Below are positions 8,924-18,398 of a DNA stretch of 64,000 nt, piece by piece. The notes under the pieces are model-generated. The model was not told the DNA's origin. It was given only the letters and a program-made list of their open reading frames with translations, and made no database searches. The stretch is from JACCXG01 sp963836735 (GTDB lineage Bacteria > Acidobacteriota > Vicinamibacteria > Vicinamibacterales > 2-12-FULL-66-21). The translations under genes and the position numbers were made by a program. Each line of letters opens with the position of its first letter. Positions within the stretch are counted from its first letter, which is position 1. The stretch lies in contig CAWIKP010000037.1 of the NCBI GenBank assembly GCA_963836735.1, positions 434,001 through 498,000 of the forward strand, in the 5' to 3' direction.

Positions 8924-10872
8924 ATGCCTATGGCTGCAACACCCGTGATGATGTCGGAGGATCGCCGTAGCCTGACGGTGCGGCTGACGTCGCTCCAGTA
9001 CATCATCGCCGTTTTCTTCTCGGCGCTGGCCGTCGCGTTCTGGGTATTCCAGGTCGTGCAGCACCAGAAGTTCGCGCAGATGGCCGAGGAGAATCATCTT
9101 CGCCGCCTGCCGCTGCCCGCTCCCCGCGGCGTGTTGTTCGATCGCAACGGCAAGGTCCTGGTCGAGAACCGCAGCACGTTCAATATCGCGCTGGTCCGCG
9201 AACAGTCGAAGAACATCGATCAGACGCTGCACACGCTCGCGCTGGCCACGGGCGCCGACGAAGTCCTGATGCGCGAGGAAGTGAACCGCCGGCGCCGCGA
9301 GCCGAGCTACCGGCCGATCGTGCTGATCGAGAACGCGACGCGCGAGCAATTGTTTGCGGTCGCGGCCCGCAAGACGGATCTGCCGGGCATCATCTACCAG
9401 AGCGTCCCGACCCGGAAATATCCGGCGGCGATGGCCGCGCACCTGTTCGGGTATGTCGGCGAGGTCACCGAGGCGCAGCTGACCAGCACCGAGTATCAGG
9501 GCATCGAGTCGGGCGCGGTCGTCGGGCAGGCCGGCGTCGAGAAAGCGCAAAACAAGCTGCTGATGGGGACCGAGGGCGCAAAAGAGGTCATCGTCAACAG
9601 CATCGGCCGCGAGATCGGCAAGCCGCTTCGCGAGGACCCGCCGCGCGAGGGCACCCGGGTACAGTTGACTATCGACGCCGATCTGCAGAAGGCCGCCGAG
9701 GACGGATTCAAGCATTTCGGCGAGGTCAATCGCAACGAAGGCTACGACGGCGCGGCGGTGGTGCTCGATCCGAACAGCGGGGAGATCCTGTCCCTGGTCA
9801 GCCTGCCGGCGTTCGATCCAAACAAGTTCGCCGTGGGGCTCGATCGGGCGACCTGGTCCTCGTACAGCACCGACAAGGCGCGGCCGTTGACGAACCGGGC
9901 GCTGCAGTCCACCTACTCGCCGGGCTCCACATTCAAGCTGGTGGTCGCGACCGCGGCGCTCGAGGAGGGGCTGGTCACGCCCGATTACAAGGTGAACTGT
10001 CCCGGCGGCGCCACGTTCTACGGCCGCTACTTCCAGTGCCATCTCAAGGGCGGCCACGGCGTCGTCGACATGCGCCACGCGATCGAGAAGTCGTGCAACG
10101 TCTACTTCTACACGCTGGGGAACATGCTCGGCGTGGACAGGATCCACAAGTGGGCGTCGCTGCTCGGCCTGGGAGAGCGCAACAACATCGACCTGCCGAA
10201 CGAGGTCCGCGGCCTGGTGCCGTCGAGCGAGTGGAAGCGGCAGGTGATGAAGGACAAGTGGTACGCCGGCGAGACCATCTCGGTGGCGATCGGCCAGGGC
10301 CAGGTGAACGTGACGCCGCTGTCGCTGGGCGGTGATGATGATGACGCTGGCCAACGGCGGCACGCGCTACACGCCCCACGTGCTCAAGGCCATGGACGAG
10401 GGCAAGGGATGGACGCCGCTGACGCCGCCCGCGCCGCTCTCCGACCGCGACGATGAAGACCTCCACGGTGCAGGCCATCCACGATGGACTCTGGCTTGCC
10501 GTGAACGGCGCCGGAACGGCCGGCCGCGCCCGGCTCGAAGGCCGCGACGTTTCGGGCAAGACCGGGACGGCGCAGGTCATCTCGCTGACCGGGGCCAAGG
10601 TCGCGAAGGGCAAGATCGACGTCCGCGATCATGGCTGGTTCGTGTTCTTCGCCCCGCGCGACAAGCCGGAGCTCGCCGGCGTGATCTTCCTCGAGCACGC
10701 CGAACACGGCTACTACGGCGCGTCCATCGCGAAGCACATCATCGACACCTACTACGCGAAGAAGGAAGGGCGGCCCCTGCCGGTGCTGCAGAAGCCTGTA
10801 CCGCCGCGGTACGGTGATCGCGGCGGCGACCGACGCCTCAAGCGGCGCAGGAAGTGCGGCGGTAACTGGTAA
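8924..10872 (+). CDS. mrdA: Penicillin-binding protein 2 (elongation transpeptidase), two frameshifts
   Basis: A membrane anchor (YIIAVFFSALAVAFWVFQVV) is followed by the pedestal domain and a transpeptidase domain with the SxxK motif in SPGSTFK, SCN in EKSCNVYFY and KTG in GKTGTAQ. It cross-links peptidoglycan during side-wall growth with RodA. Extra bases near 10330 and 10450 shift the frame. Removing them gives a continuous 650-residue protein, normal for PBP2, ending at TAA 10870-10872. ATG 8924 or 8930 could start it. The only purine-rich sequence in reach, GGCGGAAG, belongs to the repeat palindrome. Confidence 0.93.
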
Positions 10873-10884
10873 CTGGTAACTAGG

Positions 10885-11995
10885 ATGTTCGAACGCCGGC
10901 TGTTCTTCCACGTCGACTGGCTCCTGCTCGGGGCGGTGCTGCTTCTCGCGGCGACTGGTGTCGCGATGATCTACAGCACGACCTACGTCAGGCTGCCGGA
11001 CGGCAGCGGGCACGCGGGACGCGAATTCTGGATTCAGCTCTACGCGCTCGCGATCGGCGGGATCGCCCTGCTCGTCTGCATGACGATCGACTACCGCTTC
11101 CTGGCCGAGCATTCGCTGTTTCTCTATGCCGGGCTGCTCGGCCTGCTGGTGTTCGTTCTGGTTGCCGGCGACAGCGCCATGGGCGCGCAGCGCTGGATCG
11201 CGCTCGGCCCGTTCAAGTTCCAGCCCTCCGAGTTCGCCCGCATGACCCTCGCGCTGATTCTCGCGATGTTCTTCGGCGAGAACCGGCGTGGCGCCCGGAA
11301 CACCTCGGATCTGGTCATCGCCGGGATGCTTCGTGCTCGTGCTGTTCGCCCTCATCGTGAAGCAGCCCGATCTCGGCTCGGCGATGACGCTGCTGCCGGT
11401 CTTTCTCGGCGTCGCGTACCTGGCCGGGTTGCGGCTGCGGCTGCTGGCGATTGCCGCGGCGATTGCCATCCTGCTCGCGCCGATCGCCTGGAAATACGGC
11501 CTCAAGGACTATCAGAAATCCCGCATCGTGATCTTCATCGACCCGGAACAGGATCCGCGAGGCGCCGGGTATCAACCGATTCAGGCCCGGGTCACGGTCG
11601 GCTCCGGCGGCCTGCGCGGCAAGGGCTTCATGCAGGGGACACAGGGGCAGTACAAGTTCCTGCCGGTTGCGCACAACGATTTCATCTTCTCCGTGCTGGC
11701 GGAGGAGTTCGGTTTCCTGGGCGTCCTTGGCGCCCTCGGTCTCTACCTGTTCGTGATTCTCAGGGCGCTCGAAGCTGCGCGGCTGGCGAAAGACCGCATC
11801 GGAGCGTACCTGGTCGGAGGGATCATTTCGGGGTTTACGTTTCAGGTGATCTATAACATCACCATGTCGGCCGGCCTCGCACCCGTCAAAGGGCTGACGC
11901 TCCCGCTCATGAGCTACGGCGGGTCGTCGATGATCGCGACGCTGGCGGCTTTCGGCCTCATCCTGAACGTCAGGATGCGGCGCTTCACCAATTAG
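10885..11995 (+). CDS. rodA: RodA SEDS peptidoglycan glycosyltransferase, one frameshift
   Basis: A multi-spanning SEDS protein: VDWLLLGAVLLLAATGVAMIY, FKFQPSEFARM, VKQPDLGSAMTLLP with the catalytic Asp region, and the C-terminal LTLPLMSYGGSSM signature. It polymerises lipid II together with PBP2. One extra A near 11325 (within CGGGATGC) splits the frame. Corrected length is about 369 residues, as expected. It lies 12 bases after mrdA, closing the rod-shape operon. Confidence 0.95.
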
Positions 11996-12187
11996 GCCTG
12001 AAGGTTTCCTTCAGCCGACGTTTTTCCGGACAGCGCAGTCACATGGTCGTCTCCGGCAGCTTTCTCGTGCTCGTCCTGAGCATCGTCGCGACCGCGCGGT
12101 ACGTCGCCGGGCATCGGCCCGCCCGACCGTCCGCCGTCGCGCACGCCGGGGTTGTGCCCGCTTCCGCAGATCAGCGGAGTTTGATCC

Positions 12188-13858
12188 ATGAACAAGGAGA
12201 TGATCATCTCCTCTGGCGACCACGATACCCGGGTCGCCATTCTCGAAGACGATCAGGTCGTCGAAATCTTCATCGAGCGCGAGCGATCGCGCGGCGTGGT
12301 CGGCAATATCTACAAGGGGCGGGTCTCCAAGGTCCTCCCCGGCATGCAGTCCTCCTTCATTGACATCGGCCTGGAACGCGACGCGTTCCTCTACGTGTCG
12401 GAGGTCGTCAACACCGTAGAGGAGTTCGCCCGCCTCGAGGCGGGCGAGGACGAAGAAGACGAGGACGAGGATCGGCCCGTTCCGGTGCCCGTCGAGGTGG
12501 TCGCCGTCCCCGAGGGAGCAGAGCCCGTCCCGGCGGAGTTACCCGCGCCGCAGAACGGCGGACCGCGCGGCGAACGCCGCGGGCGGGATCGGGATCAGTC
12601 CCGCACCCAGTCGCGCGACGACCGCGAGCGCGACAGGCCGGAAGCCAAGATCGAAGACCTGCTGAAGGAAGGGCAGGAGATTCTCGTCCAGGTCGTCAAG
12701 GAACCGCTCGGGACCAAGGGCGCCCGCCTGACATCGCACGTCACCATGCCGGGACGGTTCCTGGTGTTCATGCCGACGGTCGACCATGTCGGCGTCTCAC
12801 GCAAGATCGAGTCGAGAGAAGAACGGGGCCGCCTGCGGGGGATCGTCAAAGCGTTCCGCGAGCAGCACGGCTTCACCGGCGGGGTCATCATCCGGACCGC
12901 AGCGTCGGGCCGCTCGGAAGAAGACATCGTCAGCGATCTGTCCTGGTTCCACCAGATCTGGACCGAAATCCGCCAGAAGATGGACGCGCGCCGCGCCCCG
13001 GCGGTGCTGTTCCAGGAACAGAGCCTGGTGGTCAAGCTGCTGCGCGATCTGCTCACCGACGACTACAGCGCCATCCGCATCGACGACGAGCAGGAACACC
13101 GGCGGGTGCTCGCGCTGGTCGAGCGGATCATGCCGTCGCTGGTGCCGCGGGTGAAGCTCTACTCGAAGACGTTCCCGATCTTCGAGGAGTACGGCGTGCA
13201 GGGCGAGATCGACAAGGCGCTGCGCAGCAAGGTCTGGCTGAAGTCTGGCGGCTACCTGGTCATCAACCAGACCGAAGCGCTGGTGGCGATCGACGTGAAC
13301 ACCGGCCGCTACGTCGGGAAGCGCACCGGCCGGCTCGAAGACACCATCGTCAAGACGAACCTCGAGGCGGTCAAGGAGATCGTCCGGCAGATCAGGCTGC
13401 GAGACCTGGGCGGCATCATCGTCCTCGACCTGATCGACATGGAAGAGAAGAAGAACCGGCAGAAGGTCTTCCAGGAGGTCGAGAAGGAGCTTCGCCGGGA
13501 CCGCTCACCGTCGAAGGCGCTGCAGGTCTCGGACTTCGGGCTGGTGATCGTCACCAGGAAACGGGTCAAGCAGAGCCTCGAGCGGCAGCTGACCGAGCCG
13601 TGCCCGTACTGTTCCGGCTCCGGCTCGATCAAGTCCGCTTTCACGATCTGCTACGAAATCCTGACAGAAATGCAGAAAATCGGCCCCGAGCTCGATGGGC
13701 AGGGAGTGATTCTACGGGTGAACCCGGACATCGCCCGGGCGTTGAAGGAAGAGGAGCAGGCGCTGCTGCGCGACCTGGAATCGACACTCGGGAAGAAGGT
13801 GACCATCAAGCCGGACGCTCACCTTCATCACGAGCAGTTCGACGTCATGGCGATTTAG
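12188..13858 (+). CDS. rng: Ribonuclease G/E family endoribonuclease
   Basis: 556 residues. The S1 domain starts with VVGNIYKGRVSKVLPGMQSS and is interrupted by an acidic then Arg-rich insertion at about 85-150 (EDEEDEDEDRPVP, RGERRGRDRDQSRTQSRDD). The catalytic DNase I-like domain shows LVAIDVNTGRYVGKR and IIVLDLIDMEE, carrying metal-binding Asp residues, and the zinc-link CPYCSGSG is near the end. It initiates decay and processing of RNA. There is no long C-terminal degradosome scaffold, so RNase G is the closer name. The start is preceded by GGAG. It follows rodA by about 190 bases, an order common in rod-shape loci. Confidence 0.93.
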   Translation: MNKEMIISSGDHDTRVAILEDDQVVEIFIERERSRGVVGNIYKGRVSKVLPGMQSSFIDIGLERDAFLYVSEVVNTVEEFARLEAGEDEEDEDEDRPVPVPVEVVAVPEGAEPVPAELPAPQNGGPRGERRGRDRDQSRTQSRDDRERDRPEAKIEDLLKEGQEILVQVVKEPLGTKGARLTSHVTMPGRFLVFMPTVDHVGVSRKIESREERGRLRGIVKAFREQHGFTGGVIIRTAASGRSEEDIVSDLSWFHQIWTEIRQKMDARRAPAVLFQEQSLVVKLLRDLLTDDYSAIRIDDEQEHRRVLALVERIMPSLVPRVKLYSKTFPIFEEYGVQGEIDKALRSKVWLKSGGYLVINQTEALVAIDVNTGRYVGKRTGRLEDTIVKTNLEAVKEIVRQIRLRDLGGIIVLDLIDMEEKKNRQKVFQEVEKELRRDRSPSKALQVSDFGLVIVTRKRVKQSLERQLTEPCPYCSGSGSIKSAFTICYEILTEMQKIGPELDGQGVILRVNPDIARALKEEEQALLRDLESTLGKKVTIKPDAHLHHEQFDVMAI

Positions 13859-14098
13859 GGTTCCGGGTTCAGGGTTCCGGGGTTCCGGGTTCGGTTCACG
13901 GTTCCGGGTTCGGTTCGAGGTTCCGGGTTCGAGTTCGAGGTTCGAGGTTCAGAGGTTCAGAGGTTCAGAGGTTCTGACGGTCGACGCCCGCCCGAACTGA
14001 TGATGCACCGCGGAACCCGGAAACCCCAGAACCCGGAACCGAACCCAGAACCCAAGAACCGAACCATGAACCCTGCACCCGGAACCCGGAACCCCTTA
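13859..14098. repeat. Word-repeat hairpin built of GGTTCCGGGTTC words
   Basis: From the rng stop, many degenerate copies of GGTTCCGGGTTC, GGTTCGAGG and AGAGGTTC run to about 13975. After a core of about 35 bases, the reverse-complement words (GAACCCGGAACC, CCAGAACCC) run to 14095. This fills the whole gap between convergent genes. It could act as a bidirectional transcription barrier, but no T-run is present. Confidence 0.8.
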
Positions 14099-14099
14099 C

Positions 14100-14594
14100 T
14101 TATTTCGCGGGCGCCGCGGCGGCCGCGAGCGGGAAGTGAATCAGGTAGTGCGTCCCGCCGCGGTTGAACCAGACGCGCAGATACTCGTTCCCGCGCAGCA
14201 CCTGCACCTTCGAGGTGCCGGGGGCGGGCGGCGTATCCTTCACCACCATCTTGATCTCGGACTGCGGGACGATGGTGACGACCTCGCGGCCCTTGACCTC
14301 TTTCCCCTGTCCCAGCTCGACCCACCGCTCCAACGCCTCGGTGGTGCCCACGGCTTCCGGGGCGGCCTGCTGCGGGGTCAGTTTCACCGTATAGGAGCCG
14401 GCCGCGAGCGGCTTGCCGTCGGCGGTCACCGCCTTGGGAAGCCGCACCGTGCCGAGCGCTGCCTCACCGGTCGTGCCCGCCGGGGGCGCTTCAGCGGTGG
14501 AAGGCTGCGTATTTGGCGCGTTGTGCTGCGCCGCGGCGTTGTTCCCCATCAGCGCGCCAGCCAGGACACAGACCAGAACCCACTGCTTCTTCAT
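14100..14594 (-). CDS. Small secreted protein of unknown function
   Basis: 164 residues starting MKKQWVLVCVLAGALMG, a clear signal peptide, with TGAGGAGATT as ribosome-binding site. The mature part includes ADGKPLAAGSYTVKLTPQQA and GNEYLRVWFNRGGTHYLIHF, a beta-rich domain seen in many acidobacterial periplasmic proteins. I have no functional name for it. The reading frame stays open upstream to 14789, but those codons lack protein-like composition and the signal peptide fixes the start. It lies downstream of the DUF4097 gene and may be in the ECF sigma regulon. Confidence 0.75.
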   Translation of the reverse strand: MKKQWVLVCVLAGALMGNNAAAQHNAPNTQPSTAEAPPAGTTGEAALGTVRLPKAVTADGKPLAAGSYTVKLTPQQAAPEAVGTTEALERWVELGQGKEVKGREVVTIVPQSEIKMVVKDTPPAPGTSKVQVLRGNEYLRVWFNRGGTHYLIHFPLAAAAAPAK

Positions 14595-14639
14595 AGCCAC
14601 AATCTCCTCAACATCCGCCGGGCCTGAACCATTCTGGGC

Positions 14640-14645
14640 ATTATA
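14640..14645 (-). promoter_or_regulatory. Possible -10 box for the 14100-14594 gene
   Basis: On the minus strand TATAAT lies 46 bases before the ATG, preceded by TGCA (near an extended -10). No convincing -35 box is visible, so this is only a candidate. Confidence 0.35.
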
Positions 14646-14789
14646 TGCACGGACGGCGGCGCTGCGTGCGAGTTCAGCTGGAGCAAGGAGAGTGCCATCC
14701 GACTCAGCAGAGGTTGGCGGGTTGGCCAGGGCCGGCGTGCCTTGGGCCAATACACAGGGCCCCGGGTTTCCGACTCGAGGGCGGGACAA

Positions 14790-15848
14790 CTAGCGCTTGG
14801 AGATGATGACGTTGCCCGAGAAAGTCGTGATCTCGAGAATCGCGCTGCCGTCGCCATAAACACCGCGAATCGACTTCCGCCACCGGGAGTTCCCCGCGTC
14901 CGCCGGGCTGTTGTTGAAGGAGAAATCCGACCGGATCGAGCCGCTGAACGACGTGGCTTCGACCTCGAATCCGGTGGATCCGCCGAGGGCGACGCTCACG
15001 TTGCCGGAGTGTGAGCTCAGCTCGTAACGGCCACCTTTCGCGACCGGCCCACCAAATCTCACGTTGCCGCTCACGGTCTGGGCCTCCACCTGCTGGCAGT
15101 CGACGTCGTCCAGGAGGACGTCGCCGCTGATCGACCCGAGGTCGAGCTGCCGGGCCTTCACCCGCCGCAGGATGACGCTGCCGCTCGCGCTGGAGGCGCT
15201 GAAGCTGCCATCGATGTCCGTGTCGTTCAGTTCCACGCTGCCGGAGATCGACTTCGCCGAGGTGATCCGTCCGCCGTTGAAGATCCGCACGACGCCGCTG
15301 ACCGATTCTGCCGACACCTCGCCCTTGATGTCTCTGGTCGTGATCGATCCCGAGATGGACGAGGCGCGGAGCCGGATGCCGGCGGGAGCGGTCACGTTGT
15401 ACTGGACCGAGACGTTGACGTTCCGGCGATTGTTGCGCCGCATCTCGTCTCCCTGCGGGTAGTGGGTCTTCACCTCCGCGCGTCCGCCGCGCTCGACGAC
15501 CTCGACCTGCACCAGCTGCAGCAGTTCCCGTGCGTCATCGTCGGTGCTTCCCCGTGCGGTCTTGACGATCTCGACCGAGATGTCGTTGCCGCCGCCCCGC
15601 GTCACGACGATGTCGCCGGCGACGTTGGCGAGCTGCAACTCCCCGTTCGCGCCGACGCGGAGGGTCCGGGTCGTCCGCTCGACCTGCTCGCGCGAATCCT
15701 GCCGCTGCGCCGCGTCGCTCGCATGGGAGGCCCTGGCAATCGCCTCATGAATGACGACGCGGGCGCTGAGAGCCTTGTCGCGGTGGTCCTGGCCCGCGGC
15801 GGGCGCCGCGATCGCGGCGAGCAGGGTAAGGGTGAGCAATATGCGCAT
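14790..15848 (-). CDS. DUF4097-family beta-helix protein, exported
   Basis: 352 residues from ATG 15848, with signal peptide MRILLTLTLLAAIAAPAAG. The body is a long right-handed array of short beta strands with recurring S-G-S/D-V-x-L turns: SISGSITTRDIKGEVSAESV, KSISGSVELNDTDIDGSF, SASGSVILRRV, SISGDVLLDDV. This is the DUF4097/DUF4098 pattern, a putative adhesin or surface scaffold. It directly follows the anti-sigma gene, so it is probably cotranscribed with the ECF pair. An upstream TTG would overlap the anti-sigma gene by four bases. Function is not established. Confidence 0.85.
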   Translation of the reverse strand: MRILLTLTLLAAIAAPAAGQDHRDKALSARVVIHEAIARASHASDAAQRQDSREQVERTTRTLRVGANGELQLANVAGDIVVTRGGGNDISVEIVKTARGSTDDDARELLQLVQVEVVERGGRAEVKTHYPQGDEMRRNNRRNVNVSVQYNVTAPAGIRLRASSISGSITTRDIKGEVSAESVSGVVRIFNGGRITSAKSISGSVELNDTDIDGSFSASSASGSVILRRVKARQLDLGSISGDVLLDDVDCQQVEAQTVSGNVRFGGPVAKGGRYELSSHSGNVSVALGGSTGFEVEATSFSGSIRSDFSFNNSPADAGNSRWRKSIRGVYGDGSAILEITTFSGNVIISKR

Positions 15849-15865
15849 GATGTCTGTGACTGGCC

Positions 15866-16616
15866 TCAAGATTTTCCGCTCTCGACGATCTCCGCCGCTC
15901 CCGCGGCGTCCCCCTGACGCATCGAGTTCATCAGCGCGATCGTGTCCTGCAGGAAGCGGATTTTCCGTTTCAGCATTTCGTACAGCTGCGTCGACCGGTT
16001 GTGCGGATCGGCCTCGAGCGCCTTCCGGCTCTCGGCAATCGCCTCGTTCATGACCAGCAGGTTCTTCTGCAGAACCGCAGCAGTTGCGGGGTTGGTCGTC
16101 GAAGCCTGTTCGATCGCGTTCTGGAAGTGCTTCTCGGTCAGCGCCAGCTCGGTCGCGATGTCAACAGCTTGGACGGGAGCGCTGGCGGCCGCGTTGCCCT
16201 GTGTGGGAGGCGGCGTGCCGGGGGCCGGCGTCGCGGCGACCGGCGCAGAGGCCGTCGACGGCGCGGGCGCGGGCGTTTGACGCTTCAGGAAATACAGCGA
16301 TGCGCCGACGATCAGCGCGAGAGCCGCCGCGAGCGCCAGCGATGGCGACGCTATGGCGGCGCATCATGGTCGGGCTGCTGCCGCTCGCCCGCGCTTCTGC
16401 GCGCAGGCGGCCGGAGATCTGCTGCCAGATGCGTTCGGGAGGCGTGAGCGGGTCGAGTGACTCGGCGGCCGTCACGATCGCCTGCAGGTCTTCCGCGAGC
16501 GCGCGGCACGCGTCACAGCTCTCGAGATGGAGCTCGAGCTCGGCGCGGCGGATCGGTCCCAGGGTGCCGTCGGCCAGCTCCTGAATCGCGTTGAGATACC
16601 GCTCGCAGGCTTTCAC
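15866..16616 (-). CDS. Zinc-finger (zf-HC2) anti-sigma factor, one frameshift
   Basis: The GTG start 11 bases after the sigma stop gives VKACERYLNAIQELADG and then HLESCDACRAL, the H-x3-C-x2-C of anti-sigma zinc fingers. One extra base near 16362 shifts the frame. Correcting it yields a transmembrane helix (SLALAAALALIVGASLYFL), a Pro/Ala-rich periplasmic linker and a coiled-coil-like tail (NEAIAESRKALEADPHNRST) to 15866. Total is about 250 residues. It should hold the upstream ECF sigma at the membrane. The C-terminal helices look like a signal-sensing domain. Confidence 0.85.
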
Positions 16617-16627
16617 GATGTGTAATC

Positions 16628-17248
16628 CTAGCAGGCTGCCCTCTGACCATAGCGGCTCCGCAGCATCGCGCGCAGCCGCATCCGCGCCTTGTGGACCTGG
16701 GACTTCGACGTGCCCTCGGCGATGCCGAGGATCTCGGCGACTTCGCGATGCTCCAGCCCTTCGACGTCGTGCAGCACGAACGCCGTCCGGCATCCTTCGG
16801 GCAGCTGCGCCATCGCGCGTTCGAGGTCCATCTTGGCGACCGTCCGCTCGGCGAGATGCCGCGAGCCGGTGTCGTCCAGTCCGTGCTCGTCGTCCAGCGC
16901 GTCGGTGAGCTGCCCGCTGCGGGTCGCCCGGCTGCGCAGGTGATCGAGGCAGAGATTCATGGCCAGACGATACAGCCAGGTGCCGAGCGCCGACTCGCCA
17001 CGGAACGTCTCCAGCTTGCGATGCGCAGCCAGGAAGATTTCCTGGAGCATATCCTCGGCATCTGTCGGGTTGCCCAGGACACGGCAGGCCACGCTGTACA
17101 GCCGGCCGGAATGCGCCCGATAGATCGCCTCGAACGCGGCGAGATCGCCCGCCCGGCAGCGTTCCACCAGAGCGAGCTCGTCGGCCCGGCCCGGCCCGGC
17201 TGCCGCCGCCGCGAACGCCGGCGGTCTTGTGGCCTTAGACGTCGCCAT
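16628..17248 (-). CDS. ECF-type RNA polymerase sigma factor
   Basis: 206 residues. Region 2 spans about 25-95 (DLAAFEAIYRAHSGRLYSVA, DAEDMLQEIFLAAHRK) and region 4 about 140-200 (LPEGCRTAFVLHDVEGLEHR, EVAEILGIAEGTSKSQVHKA). It directs transcription of its own operon and target promoters when released. It is followed after 11 bases by its zf-HC2 anti-sigma factor, then the DUF4097 gene. The low-complexity Ala/Pro N-terminus may be dispensable. Confidence 0.93.
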   Translation of the reverse strand: MATSKATRPPAFAAAAAGPGRADELALVERCRAGDLAAFEAIYRAHSGRLYSVACRVLGNPTDAEDMLQEIFLAAHRKLETFRGESALGTWLYRLAMNLCLDHLRSRATRSGQLTDALDDEHGLDDTGSRHLAERTVAKMDLERAMAQLPEGCRTAFVLHDVEGLEHREVAEILGIAEGTSKSQVHKARMRLRAMLRSRYGQRAAC

Positions 17249-17289
17249 GGTCGCGCCGCGTTGCCCGGGAATCGTTCATGAAGGATGGT

Positions 17290-17619
17290 TTACGTCCTGC
17301 GGCGGCGGAAAGTTCGGGCCCGGGGAGCCCAGCGGCGGTCCTCGAACTCACGGATTCGTTCGCCGCGGACCACGATCCCTTCGGCCTGCAGCAGCGCCCG
17401 CTTGAGCGCCGTCGCGCCTCCATACCCTCCGAGTCGGCCGGCCGCCGCGATCACCCGGTGGCACGGAACATCTCTGGCCGTGCAGTCGCGCATGATGTTG
17501 CCGACGGCACGTGCCGCGCCCGGCCGGCCGGCGAGTTCAGCGACATCGCCGTAGGTCGAGACCCTGCCGGCCGGGATGCGGCGGACGGTGCTGAGGACTT
17601 TGGCAGTGAAGTCTGTCAT
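17290..17619 (-). CDS. Short MGMT-family DNA alkyltransferase (PCHR intact)
   Basis: 109 residues comprising only the C-terminal DNA-binding alkyltransferase domain: VLSTVRRIPAGRVSTYGDVA and the active-site PCHRV with Cys53. Ada/Ogt enzymes have an additional N-terminal domain. The length is that of alkyltransferase-like proteins, but those usually lack the Cys, while here it is present. It could therefore accept alkyl groups from O6-alkylguanine or act as a damage sensor. The Arg-rich C-terminus (RARTFRRRRT) could bind DNA. Confidence 0.85.
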   Translation of the reverse strand: MTDFTAKVLSTVRRIPAGRVSTYGDVAELAGRPGAARAVGNIMRDCTARDVPCHRVIAAAGRLGGYGGATALKRALLQAEGIVVRGERIREFEDRRWAPRARTFRRRRT

Positions 17620-17646
17620 GGTCTCATCAACGTCAACTATTCGTGC

Positions 17647-18390
17647 TCAGAAAGCCAGCCTGACTCCCGCTCCCACCTGCGCCCCTCCCGCATCCACCGT
17701 AACTGTCCGGCCGTCGCGTGTGAGGTCCACCGAGGCGCGCGTGTAGCGTACGAGACCACCGACTCCGATGTTTCGCGTGAACATCCACCGGAAGTCCGCG
17801 CCGGCATTGAAGCCGGTCGCGGTGCCGGAGACCTGCTGCGAATCGACGCCGACGTAACTGGCGCTGTCGTAGGGAAACTCCTCCGTGTAGTTCACGTCGG
17901 TCACGATCGATTGCCGGGTATCGAGCACGCTCGGCCCGCCCGCGAGTGTCACGTAGAGTTTGCCGAAGGGCGGGAGCTGGTATTGCGCCTGGATGTGGAT
18001 GCCCGTTTCTTCCCGGCTGAGGCCGCCCGTTTCGCCCGAGATCTGGCGGTTCCGCTGAAAGAACAACGGATGTGGGAGCGTGGCCTCCGCCTGCACCGTG
18101 CTGTCGACGGTGAAGCGCGAGAACGCGATCCCGACGCCGAGCCCCTTCCAGATTCGAAAGCCTGCGCCGGCGTCGAAGAGCGGGCCGGCATCGACCGGAT
18201 AGTCGATCTCGACCGAAGCCGTCTCGTGATTGAGATCGAACGTGAAGCGGTCGTCGAAGCTGCTGGATGACGGCTGGTAGCCGCCGTTCACCGCGATGGT
18301 GAAACGGGGAAGCGGCTGCGCGGCAGCGGGAACGCTGCCGAGCAGGCTGCAGACAGTAATCAAGCCGAGTGTCGAGGTGATGTGTCGCAT
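17647..18390 (-). CDS. Outer-membrane beta-barrel protein
   Basis: 247 residues from ATG 18390. The signal peptide (MRHITSTLGLITVCSLLG) is followed by alternating amphipathic strands, for example RFTIAVNGGYQPSSSSF, GVGIAFSRFTVD and GVGGLVRYTRASVDL, ending in VGAGVRLAF with the terminal Phe typical of OMP insertion signals. It resembles the OmpA-like or lipid A deacylase-type eight-strand barrels, but I cannot name the function. It lies 8 bases after the M4 protease stop, so the two are probably cotranscribed. Confidence 0.8.
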   Translation of the reverse strand: MRHITSTLGLITVCSLLGSVPAAAQPLPRFTIAVNGGYQPSSSSFDDRFTFDLNHETASVEIDYPVDAGPLFDAGAGFRIWKGLGVGIAFSRFTVDSTVQAEATLPHPLFFQRNRQISGETGGLSREETGIHIQAQYQLPPFGKLYVTLAGGPSVLDTRQSIVTDVNYTEEFPYDSASYVGVDSQQVSGTATGFNAGADFRWMFTRNIGVGGLVRYTRASVDLTRDGRTVTVDAGGAQVGAGVRLAF

Positions 18391-18398
18391 GAGGAGTC

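Noticed and set aside
8699..10363. A 554-residue minus-strand frame opposite mrdA
   Set aside because: It reads through the reverse of PBP2 and palindromic repeats, with Arg/His/Gln-rich composition typical of shadow frames.
10300..10460. Programmed ribosomal frameshifting in mrdA, tsaD or the kinase
   Set aside because: No slippery heptamer with downstream structure was seen, the shifts are scattered over many unrelated genes, and all are single extra bases, as expected of sequence error.
13859..14098. Small proteins encoded in the GGTTCCGGGTTC repeat
   Set aside because: The frames reflect only word repetition, and neither strand has a start with an RBS.
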